From Chara braunii (lineage: Eukaryota; Streptophyta; Charophyceae; Charales; Characeae): 27,782 nucleotides of DNA. The notes under the pieces were generated by a model that made no database searches, was not told the DNA's origin, and saw only the letters and a list, made by a program, of their open reading frames with translations. A program made the position numbers and the translations under genes. The stretch covers positions 89,974-117,755 of the forward strand of contig BFEA01000424.1 in NCBI GenBank assembly GCA_003427395.1, read 5' to 3'. Positions 19,409 through 27,782 of this stretch are shown piece after piece (position 1 is the first letter of the stretch; each line of letters starts with the position of its first letter).

Positions 19409-20418
19409 GTGTGACCCGCAAGGGTACTTGTTGGTTGCAAGGCCCACCGGGCCGGTACTTACCTGTGACCGTGACTTTGAAGGGTTGCAGGGGGGTAAAC
19501 ATGNCGGTAGCGGGGAGTAGGCCCACGACACTTAGAGCAGTTGGGGAAAAACACTCAAGTAGCAGGTAGGCCGAGCAGAAGAAGACAAAAAGTTGGCATT
19601 TTTAGAGGCCCAGTAGCGGTAGGTTAGAGGTAGGCCGGTACCAGTCCAAGTAGCCCGGGTCTAGGGCCTGTGCGGACAATAACAGAGCCTGCAATGATAT
19701 TTCCCTCCAAAAGGGAGGAGGTACCGGTTGCTGGGAGGCCGCTTGGCCTAGGAAGTCACCGCCCAGGANGCCGGTAGGCCGCTATATCTTCAGNAAGAGC
19801 GGAGAGNTCTTCCTCATTTTGCGGTATGCAAGGATTGGCGACATGTTGCTGGAGCGCNGCGCTCGACTGAAGCAGCGNTGCTTGGAGGTGAAGGTCCGCT
19901 GGGGCTCAGCCTGGCTATGGCGAGCACCCCAGCTTGAGGAGGAGGAAGAAGGGGGCATGGTAGGAGAGTGGTAGGGNATTTACCTGGCTATGGTGGACAC
20001 CGTCTTCATCATCTTGTTGGGCGCTGCATCTGGAAGGCCCCAGTTNGGGTAGCGCTGCACCAGGGCAGCTCGAGGCAGAGCCAGGCANAGCGGACCAAGN
20101 CAGCAGCGGCATAGCTGCTTGGGTTGTCTTTCGGACATCAGCGCANCACTATAGCTGCCTCCCAGTAGTCCGCCATGGCCTATGCATGAGAGAAAAGGTT
20201 GAAGGAGGGAAGCCATAGCCATGGTGGACTTGTTGTTGTTGTTGATTGTTGTGAGTTGAGTCAGCAGTAAGAGGGAACTTCGGATATTGATTCTGGTTCA
20301 TCCATTCATTGTTATTATTATTATTGAGAGAAGAATAAGATTCGTGAAGAGATGGAGGAAGGAGGAAGGTGGAGAGAGAAGGGGGAATTGTCATTGGTCT
20401 TGCTGGTGTTCTTCTTTT

Positions 20419-20452
20419 TCTTCTTCTTCTTCTTCTTCTTCTTCTTCTTCTT
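20419..20452 (+). repeat. (TTC)n microsatellite in the LTR
   Basis: About eleven TTC units near the 3' end of the 5' LTR. Frames through it on either strand are homopolymeric and not genes. Confidence 0.9.
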
Positions 20453-20565
20453 TACCTCTCCTGTGGTCTTTATCTCTTTGCAAGTGCTTTCATTTCTTTC
20501 GCAATTGGGTGGCATTGTCTTTCCTTGTGAATTTGCACTTGGGAAATGACCAGGATCGTAACAAT

Positions 20566-20577
20566 TGGTATCGGAGC
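20566..20577 (+). other. Primer-binding site (initiator-Met tRNA type)
   Basis: TGGTATCGGAGC lies two bases after the LTR terminal CA. It differs by one base from TGGTATCAGAGC, the sequence I know as complementary to the 3' end of plant initiator Met tRNA and common in plant LTR elements. It would prime minus-strand synthesis. Confidence 0.85.
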
Positions 20578-20599
20578 GGACTTACTTGCTGGCGAGAGG

Positions 20600-20734
20600 T
20601 GTTAGTCACCCTAACCCTAATTCCGAATTAGGTTAAGGCCGACCTAATCTCGGATTAGGGTTGGGAAGTTAGGGTTAAGTTAGGGTTAGGATTAGTCACC
20701 CTTACATGACCTAAGTGTTAGTCACCCTAACCTG
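20600..20734 (+). repeat. TTAGGG/CCCTAA-rich leader segment with palindromes
   Basis: GTTAGTCACCCTAACC occurs at 20601 and 20719, and a variant at 20692. Between them are a palindrome, CCTAATTC-C-GAATTAGG (20616-20632), a second inverted pair CCTAAT/ATTAGG (20643-20658), and several GTTAGGGTT words (about 20655-20690). The words resemble telomere repeats but are irregular and lie in the untranslated leader just after the PBS. Confidence 0.7.
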
Positions 20735-21948
20735 GTATGGGGATGCTGCCCCCACCTGGTTAGGTCATGTAGGGTCGACATTGGACCCAACCAGGTTGCT
20801 TGAGTGAATGGATGGGGTGGCGAGACACAAAGGAGGCTGATTGGAGTAAGCGAGAGGGAGTAGAGAGTGAGAGGTACTCGCACCTGAAATCTGGACTTCA
20901 GGAAGACATTGAGTGACTTTTGGGCTTCCCCTCAAGAGAGAGATTTGATCAGAGGCTGCCATATCTGCATCGGATTGCTGCAAGTTGCTACTTTNGTCTT
21001 TAGGCATCGACGGGGGATCCGGCTTTGCAACAGGGGTGTAGGAAGGCCCTCTTAGTCATGCTAGGACACTTCGTGTAGTGGTAGNTAGGGGTCAGGAGGA
21101 CTTATATGAGAGGGGAGTGACTCGTTATCCATCTTTGGAGGCCGGGCCTCACAGGTAAGTGTCGTGTGACCTGGGTAAGCCCATGGGAGGTTGCTTGGTG
21201 ATTCATGGCCTGTTGGGGGTGTGTTGGGTTCTCTTCCTCTTCTCTGCGGTCTTGGTTGTGTGTGTGAGCTTGTGGATTGCTTTCTCACCTGATGGATGGA
21301 TGGATGATGAATCTACTTTAAATGACATATCTTTCTACAGTGCATTGTCTTTTCATTTCTGAACGGCTGTAGAAGTAAGTTCTTACTGAAAGTTGTCTTT
21401 TCCTTTCCAGTACGGTAGAGGCAGTTTGGGACCGACTTGGTACCCCTATCACGTTGGTCCTGGTCCACGGCCTACTTGGGACCACTCGGGACCCAGTGGG
21501 ACCAGGCCCAACGGGACAGGACCTTTTGGGCCCAGATCTGTTGCCGTCAGTGCATTTCTTTGCTGTGCTGGATTTGAGGGACATACGGACAGCAAGGGCA
21601 TTCCTTTCAAGGGGATCTTGACTGGCCTTACTGCGTGTTAGCACATACTGCCCCGCGTCTGACTCGGCGACCATCTGCACCCCTCGAAATCTCCATTGCT
21701 GCTGATTAGTCTTTTTCGTCTGATTTATTGTGATGTATGTCCCCTGTCAGGGTAGACAAGAGGGGATCTCCAACTGATCTGATCGGGCCCGTTCTATAAA
21801 TCAGACCTCTCTGCTGTTTTTTTTTTTGTTTTTTTTTTTTTTCCTGTTGTGTGCCACGCTCTAAGTCCAAATGATTCGCCGCTCCGGCTAGGAGTTCTAC
21901 CTTCTTCTCTGAGTGGTTTTCTGTTTGTTTCTTTTATCTGAACTATCT
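20735..21948 (+). other. Untranslated leader of the chromovirus
   Basis: No open frame is convincing. A good splice-donor match CAG|GTAAGT lies at 21152-21160. An acceptor with pyrimidine tract, CTTTTCCTTTCCAG, ends at 21410, with CTTACTGAA (21382-21390) as a possible branch site. From 21428 to 21532 the sequence is full of GGGACC/GGTCC words. A T-rich run occupies about 21818-21842. Confidence 0.6.
21155..21410 (+). other. Candidate leader intron
   Basis: CAG|GTAAGT at the left, and a pyrimidine-rich tract ending CAG at the right, bound 256 bp. Splicing would shorten the long leader and bring the gag ATG at 21949 nearer the 5' end. This is inferred from consensus signals alone. Confidence 0.35.
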
Positions 21949-23623
21949 ATGTCCGGTATCGAGACACGTGCGCAGACAGCGAAAAGAGAGGAAAGAGAGA
22001 GAGAAGGTGCATTGTTTGAGAGTGTGAGAAGGGGCAAGAGGAGTGTTCGTGCAAACGTAAGGCGAAAGAGGAACCCTCTTGAGAGTTTTACTGACACCCC
22101 TTCCTCTGGCATGGCGGTCATCACATCTGCCCAATGGCAGGCCATGCTGGACGCATCAGACGAGAGTCAGAAACCGTTCTTTCAAAAGTTGTATGACGAA
22201 GCCGTACAGATGGAAAGGGAGGAAGAGGCAGCAGCTAGAGCTACAAGCATATCTACTCAGAAGACCCTCCTACAGGTCCCGGAGGCCAATGCTGACCGGT
22301 TCCAGGAGAGGCTAGTTGCTGTCGTCGCAGCCTTGGTTCGACTGCGGAACTTGGAAGATCTCGAGACCCGCGTAACAACGCTGGAGCAGCAGAACCAAGA
22401 GCTGGAGGCTGAGATAACCAGCCTAAAACAGTCCCAACTGTCTGCCCCCCGCCCTCCTAACCCTCGGTCTGTTGTAGTCCCGGTCTCTCAATCAAACACA
22501 GCCCTCATAGTAAAATCAAGTGGAACCATGGCAAGCGCAGGAACTGGTGCCCGCTCCTCGAGCGGCAGCGCCGACAATTCTGCGCTGGTCATGGTCCTAA
22601 ATGCAGGGACTTCAGCCCAAAACGCCACAGTCCTTACTGGCGTACAGTACAGCGGTCCATGGTGGACAAGCGGGCGGCCACGCTGTCGTCCAAGTACGAC
22701 GGGAGGGCAGACATCACCTCTTGGATTAGTTCCATGCGGTCGTACTTCGAGGTCATGCGGACACCGCAAGAGGACCGAAGTATGATCATGGGGAATAATA
22801 CTGAGCCTGCCGTACGAAACCACATTGAGCTCCAAGCTGTCGCTGCAAGCTATGAACGCATAGACCTGACCGATTGGCTGAAGGTCACCCCTGTCCGCGC
22901 TCTTGAGGATCTTCTCCTTGACCGGTACCAAGATAAACATGCTGCGCTCAAGGCTAGACTGAAGCTTGAGGCCCTCAAGGGCCAAACTTGGAGGTCATCC
23001 ATGCAGGCTTTGGAACAGCACTTGACTGGTCTGTTCACCACTCTGGACCTGGGAATGACTGACGTGTCTTGTATGGATGTAGTCATGGGAGTGGCCCTAA
23101 GGAATATCTCTCCCTGCTAGCACTCAAAGACCATACCACCTGGCGAGAGCTCATGAAGGACCTAGTCAACCTGGAGGCCAAGGACCTCGCCAGGTGCAAG
23201 AAGGCGTCCGCTACAGGTGGAAAACCACAACGCAAGCGGTTTGGAAGCAGCAACCAGCTTGCACTGCATAATCATCGGGAGGCTGAAGATCAGTCCTATG
23301 CGGATGATCTGTCTCTAGATGAAGATCTAGAGTCGGACTCCGATACGGGCTGTTCCGCATCAGCCATTGAGTGTGACAGAAATGACGATGAAAAACTTAA
23401 TGCATTCCGGAAGACTGCTTCAAATAAGGGGCCTAACTGTGGTTCGGGTAAGGGAACTGTCTTACAATTTCCCAAAAATGCTAAGATCCCTGAGAAACCA
23501 GAGGACGCTTCTACCAAGCCTTGGGAAGCCCTCCGCATCAGCCAAAAAGAATGGGAAAGAAGGTCCAAACTGCGCGTATGCTTGCATTGTCAAAAGCCTG
23601 GGCATGCTGTGCAGGATTGCTAG
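21949..23623 (+). pseudogene. Gag of the chromovirus (capsid/nucleocapsid), frameshifted
   Basis: I place the start at the ATG at 21949 (MSGIETRAQTAKREE); the longer frame from 21913 would need a GTG. The N-terminal part is highly charged, followed by a predicted coiled coil (LETRVTTLEQQNQELEAEI, about 22360-22416) and a Ser/Thr-rich linker. A shift near 22660 leads to a capsid-like segment (ITSWISSMRSYFEVM to about 23080). A second shift near 23090 leads to the last segment. That segment carries an acidic stretch and ends in a textbook CCHC zinc knuckle, CLHCQKPGHAVQDC (23579-23620), right before TAG 23621. Gag would package the element RNA in virus-like particles. Three frames are used, so this copy cannot make it intact. 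Confidence 0.85.
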
Positions 23624-25194
23624 CGTCTTCAGGGAAACAGGCAAGGGGCGTAGAGGAGTCATCAACACTCTCTACAACAAGGGAAGCTGGACAGTCAGTT
23701 GCAGGCCCTTCCGAGGAGCCCGAATCTGATCAGCAGCGTGCTCTTGAAGCCCAAACTAATGCTGATTTCAAGGCTGATGCAGTCCAAGTGTTATACACTT
23801 AGCCTTGGGAGGAGTCTAAAGAGGTCGACCTCCACACCCACATGGAGCATTGGCTCCAGCTCAAGCAGCAACGCCGTGTTCAAGGGAGCGTGGAGCTGAC
23901 TTTCTTTAAACTACTCATTAACCGCCGATACATCCATGTGCTGATTGACAGTGGTTCGACCACTAATTTCTTCTCTCCGAACGGGATTCGTAAGGCGGGC
24001 CTGGGTATGAAGCAAGTGAAACTGCAGAACCCTTGCCGGACTCAGGTGGGCAACCAAGAGGTTGTCACTTCCACTCATGTTGTCAAAGGTGTGCGCATCA
24101 CCTTTGACAAAGACCGCACTGTCACACATGAGCTGAATTTTTACGTCCTGGACAAGTGTCCTTTCGACGCGGTCATTGGCTTGGGCTGGCTAAAGGCTCA
24201 TTGCCTAAGGACCACGTGGGCGGACAACCAGTTCGTGGTACTTGACGCCAAGGGGAACGAACGTACCGTCTTGTTATATGAGACGCGCGAGTCTCCTGTG
24301 ACTCTTCCAAGTGCTAACAAATTTTGCAGGTCAGTGCGCAGGCGAAAGGAAGCTGAGTTTGTACATATAGCTCTTGTAAAGCCTCTCCATGTGCCTTCTA
24401 CTTTTGCTGCATTTTCTACCTCTGAAGGTAACTCTACCTCTACTACTTCTACTTCTGTTCCACCTACTTCTACTGTAAATGATCAATCTATTTCTGATCC
24501 GAATACCTCGAAACCGGTTGTAATTGTTGTAAATTCCCAATCCGATTTTCTCTCTTCTGATAAGGATGATCCTCCACCAGAAATCCCAGCAAACATTCGC
24601 CATCTATTAGATCGATTTCTTGAAGTGTTGGCTGAACCTCGCAGAGTTCCCGAGCGTCCAGTCAAGCACAAAATCGAGATAATAGAAGGGAGTGTTCCCC
24701 CAAAGGGTTGCGTCTACCGCATGGGACAAGGCGAGTTGAAGGAGCTGCGGAAACAAATTGATGATATGATTGATCGTGGATGGATTAGGCCTAGCGAGTC
24801 CGAATTTGGCGCACCTGTCTTGTTTGTGCCAAAGAAAGAAGGCAAACTCCGGATGTGCATTGATTATCGTGGCTTGAATCGAATCACAAGGAAGAATGCC
24901 TACCCTTTGCCTCGTATAGATGATCTGTTAGATGCGGTCGGTGGTTGCAAAGTCTTCTCCAAGATCGACCTGAAGTCTGGCTACCACCAGATTGAAGTTG
25001 ATCCGAGCGACCAGCACAAAACTGCATTCAAGACACGCGATGGGTTGTACGAATTCATCATTATGCCCTTCGGTCTGACGAATGCACCAGCCACATTTCA
25101 GTGCCTCATGGACAAGGTACTCCGCCATGAGCTTAACAGGTTTGTGGTTGTGTATCTTGATGACATTCTGGTTTTTCAGCAAGTCCATGGATGA
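23624..25194 (+). pseudogene. Pol: aspartic protease and reverse transcriptase
   Basis: The reading resumes after the zinc knuckle in another frame (GLLASSGKQARG..., about 23613), meets TAG at 23800, and then stays open from 23803 to 25194. The protease has the active-site motif VLIDSGST (Asp at about 23947), later [10 protein letters not shown] (~24166) matching the family's second conserved block. A Ser/Thr-rich linker follows. RT motifs come in gypsy order: [55 protein letters not shown] (catalytic Asp), [15 protein letters not shown] and YLDDILVF (25153-25176). A one-base excess in the T-run right after YLDD shifts the frame, so the rest of RT continues in the next frame. Confidence 0.95.
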
Positions 25195-26396
25195 GCACGT
25201 CAAGCATCTTGAGGAGGTTTTGCAAGTCCTCAAAGAAGCTCAACTGCACCTCAACTTGGAAAAATCTGAGTTTGGTAGGGACAGTGTCATCTATCTCGGA
25301 CACCGGTTGTCTGCAAACGGCCTTGAGCCGGAGGCAACCAAGGTTGAGTTCATTCAAAACTGGCCTCAACCGGCGAACGTACGCGAACTGTTTTCTTTTC
25401 TCGGTTTGGCTTCTTATTACCGGAAGTTTGTATCCCGATTTTCTATTATTGCTCACCCGCTCTCAAGACTAACCAGCAAGAATGTTGCATATGCATGGTG
25501 TGAGAAGTGTGAGTCTGCGTTCCAAGCCTTGAAAGAGGCATTGGTGAGTCATCCTGTGCTTCACATTGCAGACCCTAACCTCACATTCGTAGTTACTACG
25601 GATGCGAGCCAGTTCGGGATTGGTGCAGTGCTACAACAAGATGATGGTGATGGCATGCGTCCACTCGAGTATTACAGCAAACGCATGCCCAACCACAAGG
25701 TAGTTACTTCCACGTATATGCGTGAGTTTTACGCCCTGCGTGAAGCCCTCGCACATTGGAAGCATTACCTCTTGGGTCGCCACTTCAAGGTCTACTCTGA
25801 TCATGAGACCTTGCAGTGGATTCAGACACAATCTGAACTCTCTCCTACATTGACCCGCTGGTTTCATGACAATGATGTCTATAGTTTTGAGTTGAAACAT
25901 AAGAAAGGTTGTTATAACCGTGTCGCTGATGCTATGTCGCGTCATCCCGAGTATTTGACTTGCCTTGTGGGTTCATACGACCTCCGAAGGAAACTGAAGG
26001 AGGATCTGATTGAACACACCGCCAAGGATCCGGACCTTAGTCCCATCCTTTAGCAGCTCAAGGCTGACCCTAACAGTCAACCTGATTTTCATGAATGCGA
26101 GGGTCTTGTGTTCCGCCGGTATGGAAAGTTCGATCGTTTGTGTGTACCCAACCATGCCCCTCTCCGAACTTATTTCTTGGATTTGGCGCATGGTCGGAGT
26201 GGACATTTTGGCTTTGAAAAGACTTATGAAAGTCTTCTGCAGCAATTTGATTGGCCAAGAATGAAAGGATCTGCTCAGAAATTCATTGTTGAATGTCAGG
26301 TATGCCAAAGAATCAAGGTCCACAGGCATAAGCCTTATGGCCTACTGATGGACCCGGTGAGTCAATTTCCATCGACTTCACGGACATGGGAAAGGT
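25177..26396 (+). pseudogene. Pol: RT thumb, RNase H and integrase zinc domain
   Basis: Starts with [15 protein letters not shown] directly after the frameshift, then YLGHRLSANGLEPE and LGLASYYRKFV of the RT connection. RNase H follows, with FVVTTDASQFGIGAVL (Asp, ~25591), MREFYALREAL (Glu), FKVYSDHETLQWI (Asp) and YNRVADAMSR (last Asp). TAG at 26051 interrupts, and the same frame continues with a linker and the integrase HHCC zinc finger (H and H in AHGRSGH, then CQVCQ, about 26188-26306). A shift close to 26355 leads into the integrase core. Confidence 0.93.
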
Positions 26397-27189
26397 GAGT
26401 GAGGCTAGGAATTCACAAGTCATGGTCATTGTGGACCGCTTCTCCAAATTTCTGAACTTGATTCCTCTCCCTCCTCATGCCCCGACTGAACTTGTCATCG
26501 AGGAATTCCATCANCAGTACATTCTGCAGTCCGGCGTCCCGAAAACNATTGTGAGCGATCGGGACACCAGATTCATCAGCAAAGATTGGAAAGACTTCAC
26601 GTCTCAGATCTATGACATCANACTGAACAGGACTTCTGGTCGACACCCCGAAGCCAACGGATTGGCCGAGGAGATCNACCAGACCGTCATCCAACTGCTA
26701 CGTGCACTGATTGTTTCATATCAGAACACGTGGGACAAGGAATTACACAAAGTGAAGGGGCTGTACAACAACTCCATTCACTCTGCAACTGGTGTGACCC
26801 CAAACCAGCTGCAGTATGGATGGCCGATGCGCAATCCCCTCTCCTATCTGTTCCCTGAGCGGTCACCTGGTCTGATGCCCAGCATGCCTGGCTATAATGC
26901 CAAGTACGCACGCTTGCTCAAAGTTGTTACTGCAACCATGAACAAGCGCCAGCATGCCATGATCAAACATGCTAACAAGCTGCGCAGAGAAGAAAAATTC
27001 AAAGTTGGGGATTACGTTTGGGTCAAAATGTCTAAGTTTTCTGACGAAGAGGGCATCTCACGGAAGCTTCTTCCATTATACTACGACCTTTGGCAGATTC
27101 TGAAGGTAGTCGGGGATGATTTTGGTCCTTCATTTGTGATTGACATGCCTCCTCATCTGCGCACGTATCCGGTCTTTCATGCGTCTTAA
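26359..27189 (+). pseudogene. Pol: integrase catalytic core
   Basis: In the frame entered at 26359 the core starts ESISIDFTDMG (first catalytic Asp, 26374-26376), with VIVDRFSKF, then IVSDRDTRF (second Asp, ~26556) and GRHPEANGLAEE (catalytic Glu, ~26640-26675). The usual region ending with NNSIHSATGVTPNQLQYG and the C-terminal FKVGDYVWVKMSKF block follow. Four N bases (26513, 26547, 26621, 26676) leave residues undetermined but do not break the frame. TAA at 27187 closes it after FHAS, the place where related elements continue into the linker to the chromodomain. Confidence 0.93.
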
Positions 27190-27528
27190 CTGTTCCCACA
27201 CATTGATGATGAGACGTTTCCCTTCCGAGATCCTATGATACCTCGCCCAATCGACGACGGCCATGAGATAGACAGAATTGTATCTCACGAGGGCAGAGGG
27301 AGGAACAGACAGTATAAGGTTCACTTCCTCTATCACCCATTGACTGAATTCTTCTGGATCGACTGGAAAGAGCTGCTAAAAAGTGCTCCCCGTGTTGTGA
27401 ACGCTTACGAAAGACAGATCACCGAGGGGCAGACCGCTAAGTTCGTAGCAACAATGACTTCTCATGGATTGACCAAGTCTCTCTTTCTGATGTACTCCTA
27501 TGATGCGTTCTGTACCGACTCTGACTGA
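27190..27528 (+). pseudogene. Chromodomain tail of the integrase
   Basis: In frame with the integrase after TAA 27187, the sequence reads LFPHIDDE and then a chromodomain-like fold: HEIDRIVSHEGRGRNRQYKV, HFLYHP, FFWIDWKELLKSAP, VVNAYERQI (about 27262-27420). The positions that form the methyl-lysine aromatic cage in HP1-type domains look altered: His at the first position, Phe for the Trp, His for the Tyr/Phe. An extra C-terminal tail of about 35 residues runs to TGA 27526. Such domains steer integration to particular chromatin; the altered cage suggests a different ligand. Confidence 0.75.
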
Positions 27529-27556
27529 GTTACTCGCTCGAAGGGACCTCGCTCTC

Positions 27557-27567
27557 GAGAGGGGAGT
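27557..27567 (+). other. Polypurine tract
   Basis: GAGAGGGGAG lies immediately upstream of the 3' LTR (TAA then TGTAATG), the expected position for the plus-strand primer. Confidence 0.8.
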
Positions 27568-27569
27568 AA

Positions 27570-27782
27570 TGTAATGACTCGCCAAAAACACAGACTGGGA
27601 ACACTGCTGATTTCTGGGATTTGCCAATGGAATGAATGCCTTGTTGTGATTCCCGCATTCTGCTGTGGTCCCAAGTCTGTGTGTGTGCGTGCCTGCTGGT
27701 TTGCATGCCTGTCTGAGTGCTTGCCGGTTGTGTGTGTGTGCGTGCCTGCTGGTTTGCATGCATGTCTGAGTGCTTGCTGGTT
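27570..27782 (+). repeat. 3' LTR of the chromovirus, 5' part only
   Basis: Starts TGTAATGACTCGCC and matches the 5' LTR to the window edge, with 53-bp minisatellite units at 27688 and 27741. It carries the second-type and third-type units but not the first type, so it is one unit shorter than the 5' LTR. The remaining roughly 1.2 kb of the LTR lies outside the window. Confidence 0.93.

Larger units (their letters stand above)
19134..20563 (+). repeat. 5' LTR of the chromovirus
   Basis: Starts TGTAATGACCCGCC and ends GGATCGTAACA (TG...CA, with TGT/ACA ends), 1430 bp. The start is fixed by the matching 3' LTR at 27570 and the end by the PBS two bases later. The first 117 bp differ from the 3' LTR by eight transitions and one inserted base. 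The LTR contains a 53-bp minisatellite (19251-19400), scattered N bases between 19504 and 20146, and a TTC microsatellite (20419-20452). I see no clear TATA box. Confidence 0.9.
19134..27782 (+). mobile_element. Ty3/gypsy chromovirus LTR retrotransposon (3' LTR cut by window edge)
   Basis: 5' LTR 19134-20563, PBS 20566-20577, leader, gag from 21949, then protease, RT, RNase H, integrase and chromodomain up to 27528, polypurine tract about 27557-27567, and 3' LTR from 27570. RT before integrase places it in Ty3/gypsy, and the C-terminal chromodomain makes it a chromovirus. It is inserted in the same orientation inside the LINE ORF2 at 19133/19134. The target-site duplication cannot be checked because the right end is outside. 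Several frameshifts and stops make it non-autonomous. Isolated N bases through the element suggest consensus calling over many copies. Confidence 0.95.

Noticed and set aside
19084-19531. Minus-strand frames rich in HANQQARTHT repeats
   Set aside because: They translate the 53-bp minisatellite and recur in the 3' LTR; not a protein gene.
20600-20734. True interstitial telomere
   Set aside because: Words are irregular, on both strands, and lie in the leader of an LTR element.
21913-21948. Gag starting at 21913
   Set aside because: That codon is GTG; the first ATG in the frame is at 21949.

Overview
This is repeat-dense nuclear DNA of a eukaryote. It looks plant-like, and a land plant or streptophyte alga is the best guess. 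The evidence is an L1-type LINE with an RNase-H-free ORF2, a Ty3/gypsy chromovirus whose primer-binding site resembles the complement of initiator-Met tRNA, and several plant-style non-coding repeat arrays. I see no intact host gene, rRNA or tRNA. The species cannot be fixed from the sequence.

Layout. Positions 1-2000 are C-rich low-complexity DNA with degenerate tandem repeats and a 112-bp direct repeat. Positions 2546-3420 hold two TATA-containing copies of one sequence 565 bp apart, with a run of perfect hairpins between and after them. Positions 4146-5020 form an AT-rich block bounded by inverted repeats, like a non-autonomous DNA transposon. Positions 5170-5760 are five tandem units of about 123 bp in an alternating A/B pattern. 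Positions 5986-6945 contain about eleven hairpins that share a hexaloop while their stems change in a compensatory way; this is the most unusual signal in the window. Positions 7550-8640 are CAG-rich and contain a sequencing-library adapter junction (8349-8386) flanked by a 238-bp duplicate, which is an assembly artefact. Positions 8640-11600 show no recognisable gene.

From 11629 to 19133 lies a decayed LINE. Its long ORF1 has a zinc knuckle, a P/Q-rich linker and an unrecognised C-terminal domain. Its ORF2 has an AP-like endonuclease, reverse transcriptase and a C-terminal zinc motif. Both ORFs carry several stops and frameshifts. The LINE is cut at 19133/19134 by a chromovirus that starts there: 5' LTR 19134-20563, PBS, leader, gag, then protease, RT, RNase H, integrase and chromodomain. 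The 3' LTR starts at 27570 and runs out of the window. The chromovirus is also disabled by stops and frameshifts. The rest of the LINE should lie beyond the right edge, after the 3' LTR.
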